Below, piece after piece: positions 5,853-14,143 of a stretch of DNA of 64,000 nt. Source of the DNA: Dechloromonas sp. UBA6271 (GTDB lineage: Bacteria > Pseudomonadota > Gammaproteobacteria > Burkholderiales > Rhodocyclaceae). The notes beneath the pieces were generated by a model. The model saw only the letters and a program-made list of their open reading frames with translations. It was not told the DNA's origin and made no database searches. A program made the position numbers and the translations under genes. The stretch lies in NCBI GenBank assembly GCA_002440665.1, contig DJUX01000046.1, positions 62,001-126,000 on the forward strand, in the 5' to 3' direction. How positions within the stretch are numbered: position 1 is the first letter of the stretch; each line of letters starts with the position of its first letter.

Positions 5853-8685
5853 CTGGATTGCCAAAATCGCAGCGGCGGCGCTGGCGGATTTCGACGGCAC
5901 AATGGGCTTTCTTGGCTTGTCCGGCGGAAAGAACCAGGCGCGCGAATATCTGCCGATCAACCCGACCAGGAATGACCACAAGCCGGGCAGCCTGGCGATC
6001 AACCGGGATTCCGGCGCGTGGAGCGATTTCGCCACAAGCGACCGAGGCGGCGATCTGGTCGCCCTGGCTGCCTACGTCCTGGACTGTCGCCAGATCGAAG
6101 CGGCGGAAAGGCTGGCGGCGCATTACGGAATCGCCAAGCCTGACCGCCAGAATCAACGCCAGCCGAACGAACGCACGGCGGGTGATAGGGAGGCATCGCC
6201 CCCACCCAAAAAACCGCCGGAAGCGGCGGCGGCCGATGGCGCGGTGTGCCTGATGCCGATCCCCGAGAATGCGCCGGCCCCGCCGGTTGCTCATTCTCGC
6301 CACGGCAAGCCGGCCGCCCGCTGGGCATATCGTGACGCGGCCGGGGCGCTGTGCTTCTTCCATGATCGTTTTGAACCGAAAGGCGAGCGGAAACAGTTTT
6401 CGCCCCTAACCTTGTGGCGTTTCCCTGACGGCCGGTTGCAATGGCAGTTCAAGGCCCCGACCGGCCCGCGCCTGTTGCTGGGCTTGCCGGAGCTGGCGGC
6501 CGCCGATCCCGCGCGCGCGGCGGTGTTGGTTGAAGGCGAGAAAGCCCGCGATGCGGCGGCGCTACTGTTCCCTGAAAACCCTGTGTTGACCTGGCAGGGC
6601 GGGGCGCAAGCCGTGAGCAAGGCGGATTGGTCGCCCATGTCGCGCCGTGAATGCTGGATATGGCCGGACAACGACCAGGCCGGAGCCAAGGCGGCCCGCG
6701 ATGTTGCGGCGGCGCTGGCTGCGGTCGACGCCGGAAAGGTGGCAATTTTCAACCCCGAGGCGTTCGCCTGGCGGGCGGCCGTGTCCGAGGGCGGCGCGCC
6801 GATCCTGGCGGAACCTGAGCCGATGGCGTCGGGTCTCGACGCGGCCGATCTGGTCGCCCGTGGTTGGACGGCGGCGCATATGGCCCTTGTGCTGTCGGAA
6901 CCGGACACGCTGCGCCCCGTGCAGCCGGCCGCCGGCAAGGCAGCCGAGGCGAAGGAGGAGGCCCCCAAGGCGGGCCGCTTCCTACTCGACGCCAAGGGCG
7001 TTTGGCTGATCGAAACGGACCGTGCGCCGCGCTGGGTGTGCGCGTCCGTGGAGCCGGTGGCGAGGGTGCGCGATCCCCGGAATTACGCATGGGGTTTGCT
7101 GGTCGAATTCTTCGATCCTGACCGGGCCTTGCATCGTGTCATTGTCCCGGCCGCGCTGTTTCGTGGCGACGGTGCCGAGGTTGCCGGCCTGCTGTTGGAC
7201 CAGGGCTTGCAGATTGCGCCGCGCGGCCGCCCGGCGCTGGTCGAATACTTGCAGACCGCCAGCCCGAAAGCGCGCGCCCGTGTGACCAACCGGACCGGCT
7301 GGCACGACGCCGGCCCCGATGGCGCGGTGTTCGTGTTACCGGATAACGCTATTGGCCCCAATGCCGGCGCGTGGATATACGAGAGCGAGGGCGGCGGGGC
7401 TTCAACCTTCGCCATGCGCAGCAAGCTTGGCGAATGGCGAAACGAGGTTGCGGCGCTGTGCAGCGGGAATTCCCGGCTGCTGTTTGCCGTATCGACCTGC
7501 TTTGCTTCGCCCTTGCTTTACTTACTGGGCAGCGAGTCCGGCGGCTTTCACTTTCGCAGCAATTCCAGCGACGGCAAGACGACGGCGCTACGGGTTGCGG
7601 CTTCGGTGTGCGGCGGCGCGGACTTTATGCAACGCTGGCGGGCCACGTCAAACGGCCTGGAAGCCCTGGCTAGCGCCCATTGTGACGCGCCCTTGTTGCT
7701 TGACGAGCTGGCACAAATGGACCCCCGAGAGGCGGGCGAAACCTGCTACATGCTGGCGAACGGCAGCGGCAAGAGCCGCGCCGGCCGGACCGGCGGCGCG
7801 CGGGACCGGGCAAGCTGGCGGTTGCTGTTCCTGAGTTGCGGCGAAATCGGGCTATCCGAGCACCTAGGGGAAATCGGCAAGACCCCGAGGGCAGGGCAGG
7901 AACTACGCCTGGCAGAGATTCCGGCCGATGCCGGGGCCGGGCTGGGGGTGTTCGAGAATCTGCACGACTACGCGGACGGCAGCCAGTTTGCCAAGGCACT
8001 GGACAGGGCCGCACGCCGGCAATATGGAACCGCCTTTCATGCCTTCGTTGCCGAGCTGGCGAAGCATCAAGAGGCGGTCCCCGATCTGGTCCGCGAAGCG
8101 CAGAAAAAGTTTGAAGCAGCATGTCTCGACGGTGCGGCGCATGGGCAGGCGCGGCGGGTAGCGGCGCGCTTCGCCTTGGTCGGGGCAGCCGGCGAACTGG
8201 CGACCAATTGGGAGATTACCGGCTGGCAGCCTGGCGAGGCCTTGCAAGCGGCCCGCACCTGCTTTGATGCCTGGCTGTCCCGCCGGGGCGGTCAGGGGAA
8301 CCAGGAAGAAAAGGCGATGTTGCGCCAAGTCCGCGAATTCATCCGCCGGAAGGGCGAAAGCGCCTTTACCGATTGGGACCGCCCGGCGAACGACACGGAC
8401 AAACACGCGCCCGGCAAGCCGGACCGCGCCGGCTATCGGCGCGGTTGTCAGGATGCCGAGGGTAACGACGCACAGGAATATTTCCTGTTCAATGAGGCTT
8501 GGCGCGCCGTGGTTTGCAAGGGATACGACGCGGCGGCCGTGGGGCGCTTGCTGGTCGCCAAAGGGTATTGCCGCAAGGGCAGCGAGACAGACCGGCCGTG
8601 GTTGGTCCGTGAGAGCCTGCCGACCGAGGGCCGCGCCCGCGTGGTTCATATCCTGCCGACGCTGTTTGATTCCGACGATGATTGA
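5842..8685 (+). CDS. DUF927-type primase/helicase
   Basis: 947 residues. N-terminal part (about 1-110) resembles a primase DNA-binding region (GSLAINRDSGAWSDF, RGGDLVALAAYVL). TOPRIM domain at about 225-290 with VLVEGEKARD and WPDNDQAG. DUF927 helicase domain from about 400, Walker A FRSNSSDGKTTALR near 573 and Walker B PLLLDELAQM near 616. Such proteins start and unwind replication of satellites and integrative elements, analogous to P4 alpha. Good ribosome site AAGGGAG. Flanked by the two iteron-bearing inverted repeats, its likely binding sites. Confidence 0.9.
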   Translation: MADNWIAKIAAAALADFDGTMGFLGLSGGKNQAREYLPINPTRNDHKPGSLAINRDSGAWSDFATSDRGGDLVALAAYVLDCRQIEAAERLAAHYGIAKPDRQNQRQPNERTAGDREASPPPKKPPEAAAADGAVCLMPIPENAPAPPVAHSRHGKPAARWAYRDAAGALCFFHDRFEPKGERKQFSPLTLWRFPDGRLQWQFKAPTGPRLLLGLPELAAADPARAAVLVEGEKARDAAALLFPENPVLTWQGGAQAVSKADWSPMSRRECWIWPDNDQAGAKAARDVAAALAAVDAGKVAIFNPEAFAWRAAVSEGGAPILAEPEPMASGLDAADLVARGWTAAHMALVLSEPDTLRPVQPAAGKAAEAKEEAPKAGRFLLDAKGVWLIETDRAPRWVCASVEPVARVRDPRNYAWGLLVEFFDPDRALHRVIVPAALFRGDGAEVAGLLLDQGLQIAPRGRPALVEYLQTASPKARARVTNRTGWHDAGPDGAVFVLPDNAIGPNAGAWIYESEGGGASTFAMRSKLGEWRNEVAALCSGNSRLLFAVSTCFASPLLYLLGSESGGFHFRSNSSDGKTTALRVAASVCGGADFMQRWRATSNGLEALASAHCDAPLLLDELAQMDPREAGETCYMLANGSGKSRAGRTGGARDRASWRLLFLSCGEIGLSEHLGEIGKTPRAGQELRLAEIPADAGAGLGVFENLHDYADGSQFAKALDRAARRQYGTAFHAFVAELAKHQEAVPDLVREAQKKFEAACLDGAAHGQARRVAARFALVGAAGELATNWEITGWQPGEALQAARTCFDAWLSRRGGQGNQEEKAMLRQVREFIRRKGESAFTDWDRPANDTDKHAPGKPDRAGYRRGCQDAEGNDAQEYFLFNEAWRAVVCKGYDAAAVGRLLVAKGYCRKGSETDRPWLVRESLPTEGRARVVHILPTLFDSDDD
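6720..6749 (+). repeat. uptake-sequence-like motif, copy in the primase gene
   Basis: Exact TGCGGTCGAC core, weak first tract (AAA), GGC, then AATTTT at positions 25-30. Encodes AAVDA in the primase, so coincidence cannot be excluded. Confidence 0.5.
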
Positions 8686-9010
8686 TTGGGACGCCATGCT
8701 ATCCGGTGGCGACGTGCAGCCCCAGGCGCATATCGAGGCGGGACAGGCAACGGCGAACCAGGAAGCGAACGCGCCGGCCGCGCTGCCTGGCATTGGCGAC
8801 CCCGAGCGCGCCGGAGACAACCGGCGGCGCTGTGCCGAGTGCGGCAATCTGGCGAGCAATGGCCGATGCCTGGCGGCCGCCCGCCGTGAGTTGGTCGCCA
8901 GCCGGACCTATGCACCCGCCCCTGACTGGCTGCGCCGTTGCGAGTGCTTCAAACCCCTGCCGAGCGACCCTGACCAGAGGGCAGGGCGGGACAGATGGCC
9001 GGGCCTGTGA
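8678..9010 (+). CDS. hypothetical protein downstream of the primase, Cys-containing
   Basis: 110 residues from the ATG that overlaps the last codons of the primase (8 bases). C-terminal half has CAECGNLASNGRC followed by RRCECF, a possible zinc knuckle. Acidic and polar N-terminus. Not recognised. Translational coupling to the primase suggests a replication role. Confidence 0.7.
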   Translation: MIDWDAMLSGGDVQPQAHIEAGQATANQEANAPAALPGIGDPERAGDNRRRCAECGNLASNGRCLAAARRELVASRTYAPAPDWLRRCECFKPLPSDPDQRAGRDRWPGL

Positions 9011-9067
9011 GCGACCGGAAAACCCCTGAAACCGCACGACGCGGGACATCGGCGCGCGGCCGTGAAA

Positions 9068-9240
9068 GCGGCAAAACGCACGGCCTGAAACGTCCTGATT
9101 CTGAAGTGTCCCGGCGTGTCCCGGCTGTGTCCCGGCATAAATATCTAGAATGAAAACGCTAGATGCCCTATTGGTCAGGGTTTCCGGCGTTTGTCCCGGT
9201 TGTCCCGGTTGTCCCGGCATAAAACGGTAGGGGTAGGAAG
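9068..9240 (-). repeat. 173-bp inverted repeat, right copy
   Basis: Reverse complement of 2943-3115 with the same two sets of CCGGGACA iterons and a TCAGGACGTTTCAG motif. Together with the left copy it brackets a 6-kb block holding the toxin-antitoxin genes and the whole replication operon. Confidence 0.9.
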
Positions 9241-9393
9241 AAAAAGCCCTGCAACCGGCGCGCGCGTAGGGGGCGGGCAGTAAATGATTTTGCGTCAGAA
9301 AAACGGGAGGCGATGGCAAGTGCACGGGTCCTCCCTTTCGCCTTCCATTCCGGGTAATTGGCGCCCTTTGGTCGCCCGCCGGAATATGCCACT

Positions 9394-9545
9394 AGGGGGG
9401 GGTGTAAAAGTCTAGGCTTCCCATTCTCGGGACCGGACGCATAGGGAAATTTTTTCGTGTGGGGTTTTGGGAGGGGAGGGGGGGGGTTAAAAGTCTGGGG
9501 CCGGTTGGGTCTAGACCGGACGGGTCCCTCTTTTGGCAGCGGCGC
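9394..9545 (+). other. possible cos/packaging segment
   Basis: Two G-runs each followed by a near-identical tag (GTGTAAAAGTCTAGG and GTTAAAAGTCTGGGG), a GGGACCGGACGC block, an A/T run GGGAAATTTTTTCG and a second GGACGGGTCCC palindrome. This layout resembles what I remember from non-coding DNA in front of small-terminase genes of HK97-like phages. I cannot check it by alignment here. Confidence 0.4.
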
Positions 9546-9698
9546 GAATTATGGGACGGGGGGTAAGCTGGCGATCTTGCCGGCTTTCGGTCAAAATGAT
9601 TGCAGCGGCCGGTTTGTGTGTGGCTACGTAGGTAGCTAGACAAAACCGGCAAGTCACAAACCCTTATATTTATTGGGCTGGCGGCCGATTCAAAGAGT

Positions 9699-9710
9699 CT
9701 GTTCAAGACC
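9699..9710 (+). repeat. candidate attR core
   Basis: CTGTTCAAGACC, one mismatch from 1050-1061 at the argA end. Marks the presumed right border, 36 bases before the yggX start. Confidence 0.3.
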
Positions 9711-9746
9711 TTATAATTCGCCGCATCAACCTTCACGGAGTTACCC

Positions 9747-10019
9747 ATGGCACGTACCGTCAATTGCATCAAGCTCGGCCGCGAGGCCGAAGGTCTGGAT
9801 CTTCCGCCCTACCCGGGTGCCCTCGGCCAGCGCATTTTCGAGAACGTCTCGAAGGAAGCCTGGCAGCAGTGGATCAAGATGCAGACCATGCTCATCAACG
9901 AGAACCGGCTCAACCTGGTCGATGCCAAGCATCGCAAGTACCTGACCGAACAGCTCGAAAAGCATTTCTTCGGCGAAGGTGCCGACCAGATTCAGGGCTA
10001 CGTTCCGCCGAAGGCCTGA
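9747..10019 (+). CDS. yggX: oxidative damage protection protein (Fe(II) trafficking)
   Basis: 90 residues, full length. Family hallmarks MARTVNCIKLGREAEGLD (with the conserved Cys), PYPGALGQRIFENVSKEAW and the C-terminal FFGEG. Protects Fe-S clusters from oxidative damage in the cytoplasm. Ribosome site ACGGAG seven bases before ATG. Probably the original downstream neighbour of argA. Confidence 0.96.
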   Translation: MARTVNCIKLGREAEGLDLPPYPGALGQRIFENVSKEAWQQWIKMQTMLINENRLNLVDAKHRKYLTEQLEKHFFGEGADQIQGYVPPKA

Positions 10020-10041
10020 GTTCTGAACCAGCTGTAAAGAA

Positions 10042-10066
10042 CCCCGCTGCGGCGGGGTTTCTTTTT
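10042..10066 (+). terminator. terminator of yggX
   Basis: Stem CCCCGC / GCGGGG with a four-base loop and a following T-rich tail. It also faces the convergent phosphatase pseudogene, which stops at 10067. Confidence 0.9.
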
Positions 10067-12027
10067 TCAGGCGGCGACCGGCTTGCCGTCCGGGCGGATG
10101 ATGACGATGGTGGCCGAGCGCGGGCGGCCGCCGACCGCTTCCGCAAACTGGTTGGCCGGCCACGCCGAAACGGCGGTCGGCTTCGCCGGGTCGGAGCGCT
10201 CGCTGGCCTTTTCGCCAGGGTGCTGGATGTTGACGAACAGCGTCCTGCCATCCGGCGTCGCGGTGATGCCGGTCAGTTCACAGCCTTTCGGCCCGGTCAG
10301 AAAGCGGCGGGTTTCACCATTTTTGACGTCGGCGACCAGCATCTGGTTGTTGCCCAGGTTGGCATAGTCGCCCTTGTTCAGTACGCTGGTCGAGACGTCG
10401 GTCTGGATCCACAGGCGGCCGCTCTGGTCGAACCACAGGCCGTCCGGGCTGCCGTAGGCATCGCCCCGGATGCTGCCCTGGCGGTTCGGGTCCGGGTGCT
10501 GCGGGTCGCCGGCCAGCGCGAAAATGTCCCATTCGAATTCGCTTGCCGCCGCATCGTGGCCGTTTTCGCGCCAGCGGACGATGTGCCCGAAGGTGTTTTC
10601 AGGACGCGGGTTGGCGGCGTTCAGGCCAGGCACTTCGGGGGTGCCGCGCTTGGCGTTGTTGGTCAGCGTGACGTAAACCTCGCCGCTTTGCGGATGCACC
10701 GCAATCCATTCCGGGCGATCCATTTTGGTTGCTCCGGCGAGGTCGGCAGCCTGGCGGCAGCCTGGCGGCAGCGGATGACGACGTCGCCCTGGTCGCTGAA
10801 GCCATTGTCCGCGGTCAACGCGCCATTCGGATACTTTTCGCCATGGCGCAGCGGCAGCCAGCGACCCTTGCCGTCATCGCCGAAGCGCGCGACGTAAAGG
10901 GTGCCTTCGTCGAGCAGGCCGGCGTTGCCGGGATTGCCGGCGCGGTAGTGGTCGCGCGAAACGAATTTGTAGGCGTACTCGAAACGTTCGTCGTCGCCCA
11001 TGTAAACCACGGCGCGGCCGTCGCGGGCGAGCGTGACGGTCGCGCCTTCGTGCTTGAAGCGGCCGAGCGCGGTGCGCTTGACCGGCGCCTGTTCGGGGTG
11101 CCATGGATCGATCTCGACGACCCAGCCGAAACGGTTGAGCTCATTGGGATGGCGCGTGGCGTCGAAGCGTTCGTCGTGTTCATGCCAGCGGAAGCCAAAG
11201 CCGGTTTCGGTCAGGCCGTAACGCTTCTGGTCGGCGCTGGGTGTTGATGGGCCCTTGAAGTAGCCGTTGAAGTTTTCTTCGCAGGTCAGGTAGGTCCCCC
11301 ACGGGGTGGCGCCCATGGCGCAGTTGTTGACGGTGCCGAGGACGAATTCGCCGCGCCGGTCAGTTGTCGTGCGCATCGCTTCGTCGCCGCGGGCCGGGCC
11401 GCCGATGCGGCATGGTGTATCGGCGGTAATGCGGCGCGCCAGACGGGAGGGGCGGACGACCTGCCAGCCAGCCGTCTGGCGACGGATTTCGATGATCGAA
11501 ACGCCGTGTGCGGCTTTGGATTTCGCCACTTTGCCGGCATTCCAGTTCTGCATGCCGTCGCTATGCAGCAGGCCGTCGTCGGTGTATTCGTGATTGATGC
11601 AGAGCAGGCCGTGGGTTGACGAGGGTTTGCCGTTCTCGACAAAGGGGAAAAAATGCATGCCGTCGTGGTGCATGCCGGCCTGCTGCATCTGGGCAGCGGC
11701 ATCGTCGCCGGCATCGGCGCGGGCGCGCGGGCCGTCGGAAATCGGGTCACCCCAGGCGTAGAGCAGATTGACTGCGTAACCCTCGGGCAGCATGACGGCA
11801 TCGGCGGTGGATACCGGAATGCCGGTAAAGGCGTGGATGGCGCCGGCCGCGCGACCGGCGCTGGCGGCCAGGCTGGGTAGCGGAATGCCGGCAGCGACCA
11901 GGGCGCCGCCGGTGGCGGTCAGGGCGGCTGCCGAAAGCAGGCGGCGGCGGAACGGGTCGGCCAGCGTGGCGAGGGCTGCGTTGAGGTAGCCCTCATCGGT
12001 GCCGGGGTCAAAGCACGAATTGGTCAT
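10067..12027 (-). pseudogene. PhoX-like alkaline phosphatase (DUF839), frameshifted
   Basis: Two adjacent frames encode one DUF839 protein. The first (start 12027) has a twin-arginine signal (FRRRLLSAAAL) and the PhoX-type segments THGLLCINHEYTDDGL, YLTCEENFNGYF and RFGWVVEIDPW. The second (about 10067-10740) continues from MDRPEWIAVHPQSGEVYVTL. They are split by an 11-bp tandem duplication at 10746-10767. Removing one unit gives one frame of exactly 650 codons reading VIRCRQAADLAGATKMDR through the junction. PhoX enzymes are periplasmic phosphatases exported by Tat. Either a recent loss or an assembly error. Confidence 0.9.
10746..10767 (-). repeat. 11-bp tandem duplication that breaks the phosphatase
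   Basis: GCAGCCTGGCG occurs twice in tandem (10746-10756, 10757-10767), followed by a partial third unit GCAGCGG. Deleting one unit restores the frame exactly. Confidence 0.93.
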
Positions 12028-12122
12028 GTCATCTCTCGTTGAGTCAGTGCCTACAACTATCGCCACTGGATGTTTCAGGAAGGTGACGGTATTACAGGGG
12101 TGGCAGTCCGGCCGCCTCGCTT

Positions 12123-12581
12123 CTACTTCTTCTGGAATCGATAAAGCATCAGGTAGCGGCCGTCGATTTCGCTGCCGCGGATCTCGGCGAAACCGAATTC
12201 GCGGAAGCGCCGGGTGCGCGTCGTCGACACCAGTATCCGGCCCGCGTCGAAGCGCTTTGCCAGCCACTCCGCGCGCGCTGCGAGGAGCGCGCGGGCGATG
12301 CCTTGGCCGCGCTTGTCGGGGGCGACGGCGGAGAGATAGAGCAGGTGCGTTTTGGCGGCCCAGTCGGCCGCCTTGACGCCACCGACGCCGACGATTCGTC
12401 CGCCCTTGATGGCGACGAAGAACTGGCGATAGTAAGGTGGGTCGTCGACCAGCATCTCCCGCGCGATGCGCTCACGGCCATAGCGTTCGGGGTCGGCAAA
12501 GGCATTCTCGACCAGGTCGATGGCGGCTTCGAGTTGCATCAGGTCATGCACGTCGAGCGTCCGGATCAGCAGCTTGCTCAC
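12123..12581 (-). CDS. GNAT family N-acetyltransferase
   Basis: 152 residues. GNAT fold with the acetyl-CoA-binding motif LSAVAPDKRGQGIARALLAA around residues 85-104 and the C-terminal FREFGFAEI. The substrate is not identifiable. Starts four bases before the stop of the upstream small gene (shared ATGA-like overlap), so the two form one unit. Confidence 0.85.
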   Translation of the reverse strand: MSKLLIRTLDVHDLMQLEAAIDLVENAFADPERYGRERIAREMLVDDPPYYRQFFVAIKGGRIVGVGGVKAADWAAKTHLLYLSAVAPDKRGQGIARALLAARAEWLAKRFDAGRILVSTTRTRRFREFGFAEIRGSEIDGRYLMLYRFQKK

Positions 12582-12814
12582 GGCGGGCCGTGCCTGAAGT
12601 GCGGGATGACCATCCGTTCGGCCGTCTGGCTCGCCGCCAGCCGGTTAATTTCGGATTGCCGGCGCCCGAAGGCGTCGCGCTCGCCGGGCTGGCCGCGGGC
12701 GGCCTCGATGCTGCGCAGGCAGCGCCAGCGCTCGCCCCGCCTGGTGGCGAACCGCCGCATCTGCTCCCTGGGGTGATGGGTTCTGCAGCAGTAACAGAAC
12801 AGCGTGTCGGACAT
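12578..12814 (-). CDS. small CxxC-type hypothetical protein
   Basis: 78 residues from the ATG after GCAGGAGATT (start MSDTLFCYCCRTHHP). An N-terminal CYCC...H cluster and WRCLRS suggest metal binding by a small zinc-ribbon-like region. Rest is Arg-rich. Precedes and overlaps the GNAT gene. No named family recognised. Confidence 0.7.
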   Translation of the reverse strand: MSDTLFCYCCRTHHPREQMRRFATRRGERWRCLRSIEAARGQPGERDAFGRRQSEINRLAASQTAERMVIPHFRHGPP

Positions 12815-12924
12815 CGCAATCTCCTGCCCATGATGAATTTCCACAAAGGCGAGCATGCGGTTGCCGGATTACAGGAAGATGAAATTTGCGTTTCGCCGGC
12901 GGAGTTGCCGTCGCCGCCGGTTGT

Positions 12925-12954
12925 TGCGGTCGACGGCAAAAAATGGCCGAAAAC
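12925..12954 (+). repeat. uptake-sequence-like motif, intergenic
   Basis: TTGCGGTCGAC, then AAAAAA, GGCC and AAAA in ideal spacing; one of the best copies. Lies between the small CxxC gene and the patatin gene. Confidence 0.8.
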
Positions 12955-12971
12955 CGGATTGCCAGGTTGTG

Positions 12972-14021
12972 TCAGTAGTAGATTTTCGCCAGGTCGAGCG
13001 TCGACTGCCGGCCGATGGCGGCGCGCTTGGCGGCCAGCCAGGCCTTGGCGTGTTCGCGGCCGTCGTCGTGCAGGCGCTGGAAAAATGACAGGCTGGCGGC
13101 GAGTTTGCTTTCGGGCGACAACTCGCTCATCAGGGCATCGGCGCTGATGGCATGGAAGCGGACCTGGCGTACCCGCTGTTCGAGTTGGCCGACCGGTATC
13201 CAGGCCTGCAGCCAGCCGGGCAGCCGCGATTCGCCGACGCGTTCGCGCAGGTGGGCAAACATTCGCATCTCGCGCAGGAAGGTCGAGCTGAAGCCCAGTT
13301 CGCGCAGGCGCATGCGGATATCCTGGGCCGAATCGGGCGTCTCGCCGAAATGCAGCGGGGTCAGCAGCACGAGCAGGATGTCGGCCGCTGTGCAGTCGTA
13401 GAACAGCGGAAAGACCGCCGGGTTGGCGCTGTAGCCGCCATCCCAGTAAGGCTCGCCGTCGATCATCACGGTGCGGTGGATGTTGGGCAGGCAGGCCGAG
13501 GCGAGCAGCGCATCGACCGACAGTTCATGGTTGTGGAAGATGCGCAGCTTGCCCGAGTTGGCGTTGGTCGCGGCGATGAACAGCTTGACCGGACTGTGCT
13601 TGCGCAGACGCTCGAAATCGATCTGCGCCGTGACGACGTCGCGCAGGGGGTTGAGGTCGAACGGGTTCAATTGCTCGGGCGAGAGATACTCGGTCCATTG
13701 CAGCATCAGCTTGAGCGCGGCCGGGATGGCCGGTGGTTCGCCGCCGGTATTGCTGGCGCTGTCGGGGAACGGCGAGCTTTCGGCAACGGCCGTCCAGAAA
13801 TTCTTCAGCGCTTCGCGGGCGCCGTCGCGCCCGCCGCTCATCAGCCCCTGCGCCAGGCAGATGGCGTTCATCGACCCGGCGCTGGTGCCGCTGACGCCTT
13901 CGAAGCTGAGTTGGCCGTCTTCGAGCAGCGCGTCGAGTACGCCCCAGGTGAAAGCGCCGTGCGCGCCGCCGCCCTGCAGGGCAAGATTGACCGTGGAACG
14001 GAGAGGACGGGTGAGAGGCAT
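12972..14021 (-). CDS. patatin-like phospholipase
   Basis: 349 residues. N-terminal oxyanion glycine loop NLALQGGGAHGAFTWG, nucleophile elbow GTSAG (Ser near 46) and the catalytic Asp in WDGGYSANP (about 208) form the Ser-Asp dyad of patatins. No signal peptide, so cytosolic or membrane-attached lipase/esterase. With the phasin gene upstream, a role at PHA granules is possible but not shown. The motif copy at 14023-14052 covers its ribosome-binding region. Confidence 0.88.
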   Translation of the reverse strand: MPLTRPLRSTVNLALQGGGAHGAFTWGVLDALLEDGQLSFEGVSGTSAGSMNAICLAQGLMSGGRDGAREALKNFWTAVAESSPFPDSASNTGGEPPAIPAALKLMLQWTEYLSPEQLNPFDLNPLRDVVTAQIDFERLRKHSPVKLFIAATNANSGKLRIFHNHELSVDALLASACLPNIHRTVMIDGEPYWDGGYSANPAVFPLFYDCTAADILLVLLTPLHFGETPDSAQDIRMRLRELGFSSTFLREMRMFAHLRERVGESRLPGWLQAWIPVGQLEQRVRQVRFHAISADALMSELSPESKLAASLSFFQRLHDDGREHAKAWLAAKRAAIGRQSTLDLAKIYY

Positions 14022-14022
14022 G

Positions 14023-14052
14023 AAAATCGGGCTTTCCGGATGGTCGACCGCA
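14023..14052 (-). repeat. uptake-sequence-like motif upstream of the patatin gene
   Basis: Exact TGCGGTCGAC core on the minus strand, then GGAAAG, CCC and ATTTT. Ends two bases before the patatin ATG, so it also forms the leader of that gene. Confidence 0.75.
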
Positions 14053-14082
14053 ACAGGCTACCAGCATTCGCCTGGCGGGGCG

Positions 14083-14108
14083 AAAAAAAGCCCGGCAGTG
14101 CCGGGCCA
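14083..14108 (-). terminator. terminator of the phasin gene
   Basis: On the minus strand a stem GCCCGGCA / TGCCGGGC (loop CT-like) followed by seven T, 36 bases after the phasin stop. Confidence 0.85.
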
Positions 14109-14143
14109 AAGGAGAGAGAGCGAGTTTCCCTCGTGCGGGATGT

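Larger units (their letters stand above)
1050..9710 (+). mobile_element. integrative element, probably a phage satellite (P4-like)
   Basis: Inserted between argA and yggX. Contents in order: a stand-alone arm-binding protein, a P4-type integrase, an iteron-rich inverted repeat, a small unknown gene, higB-higA, an orphan antidote-like fragment, a second higA, an unknown gene, an AlpA-like regulator, an unknown gene, a DUF927 primase, an unknown Cys-containing gene, the second inverted repeat, and a G-rich cos-like segment. There are no capsid, tail, terminase, conjugation or resistance genes. The combination int, AlpA, primase, iterons and possible cos is the signature of phage satellites. The borders are inferred, not proven. 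Confidence 0.8.
9241..9746. other. non-coding right end of the element
   Basis: No credible gene in the 505 bases between the inverted repeat and yggX. Contains the G-rich cos-like segment, an imperfect inverted repeat (CCGGTTTGT ... ACAAAACCGG, about 9611-9650) enclosing the small palindrome GCTACGTAGGTAGC, and the candidate attR at 9699-9710. The yggX promoter must lie in the last 60 bases. Confidence 0.6.

Noticed and set aside
9457..9639. 60-codon plus-strand frame in the G-rich region
   Set aside because: Composition is driven by G-runs (Gly/Trp), there is no ribosome site, and it spans the cos-like segment.
10811..10820. CGCGGTCAAC in the phosphatase pseudogene, TACGGTCAAC near 39868, TGCGGTCAAT at about 45957
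   Set aside because: Two or more differences in the core or missing tracts; could be decayed copies but are not needed for the argument.
12085..12110. Possible Pho box upstream of the PhoX-like pseudogene (CTGTAAT on the minus strand)
   Set aside because: The second unit does not match and there is no TAnnnT hexamer 10 bp downstream, unlike the other four sites.
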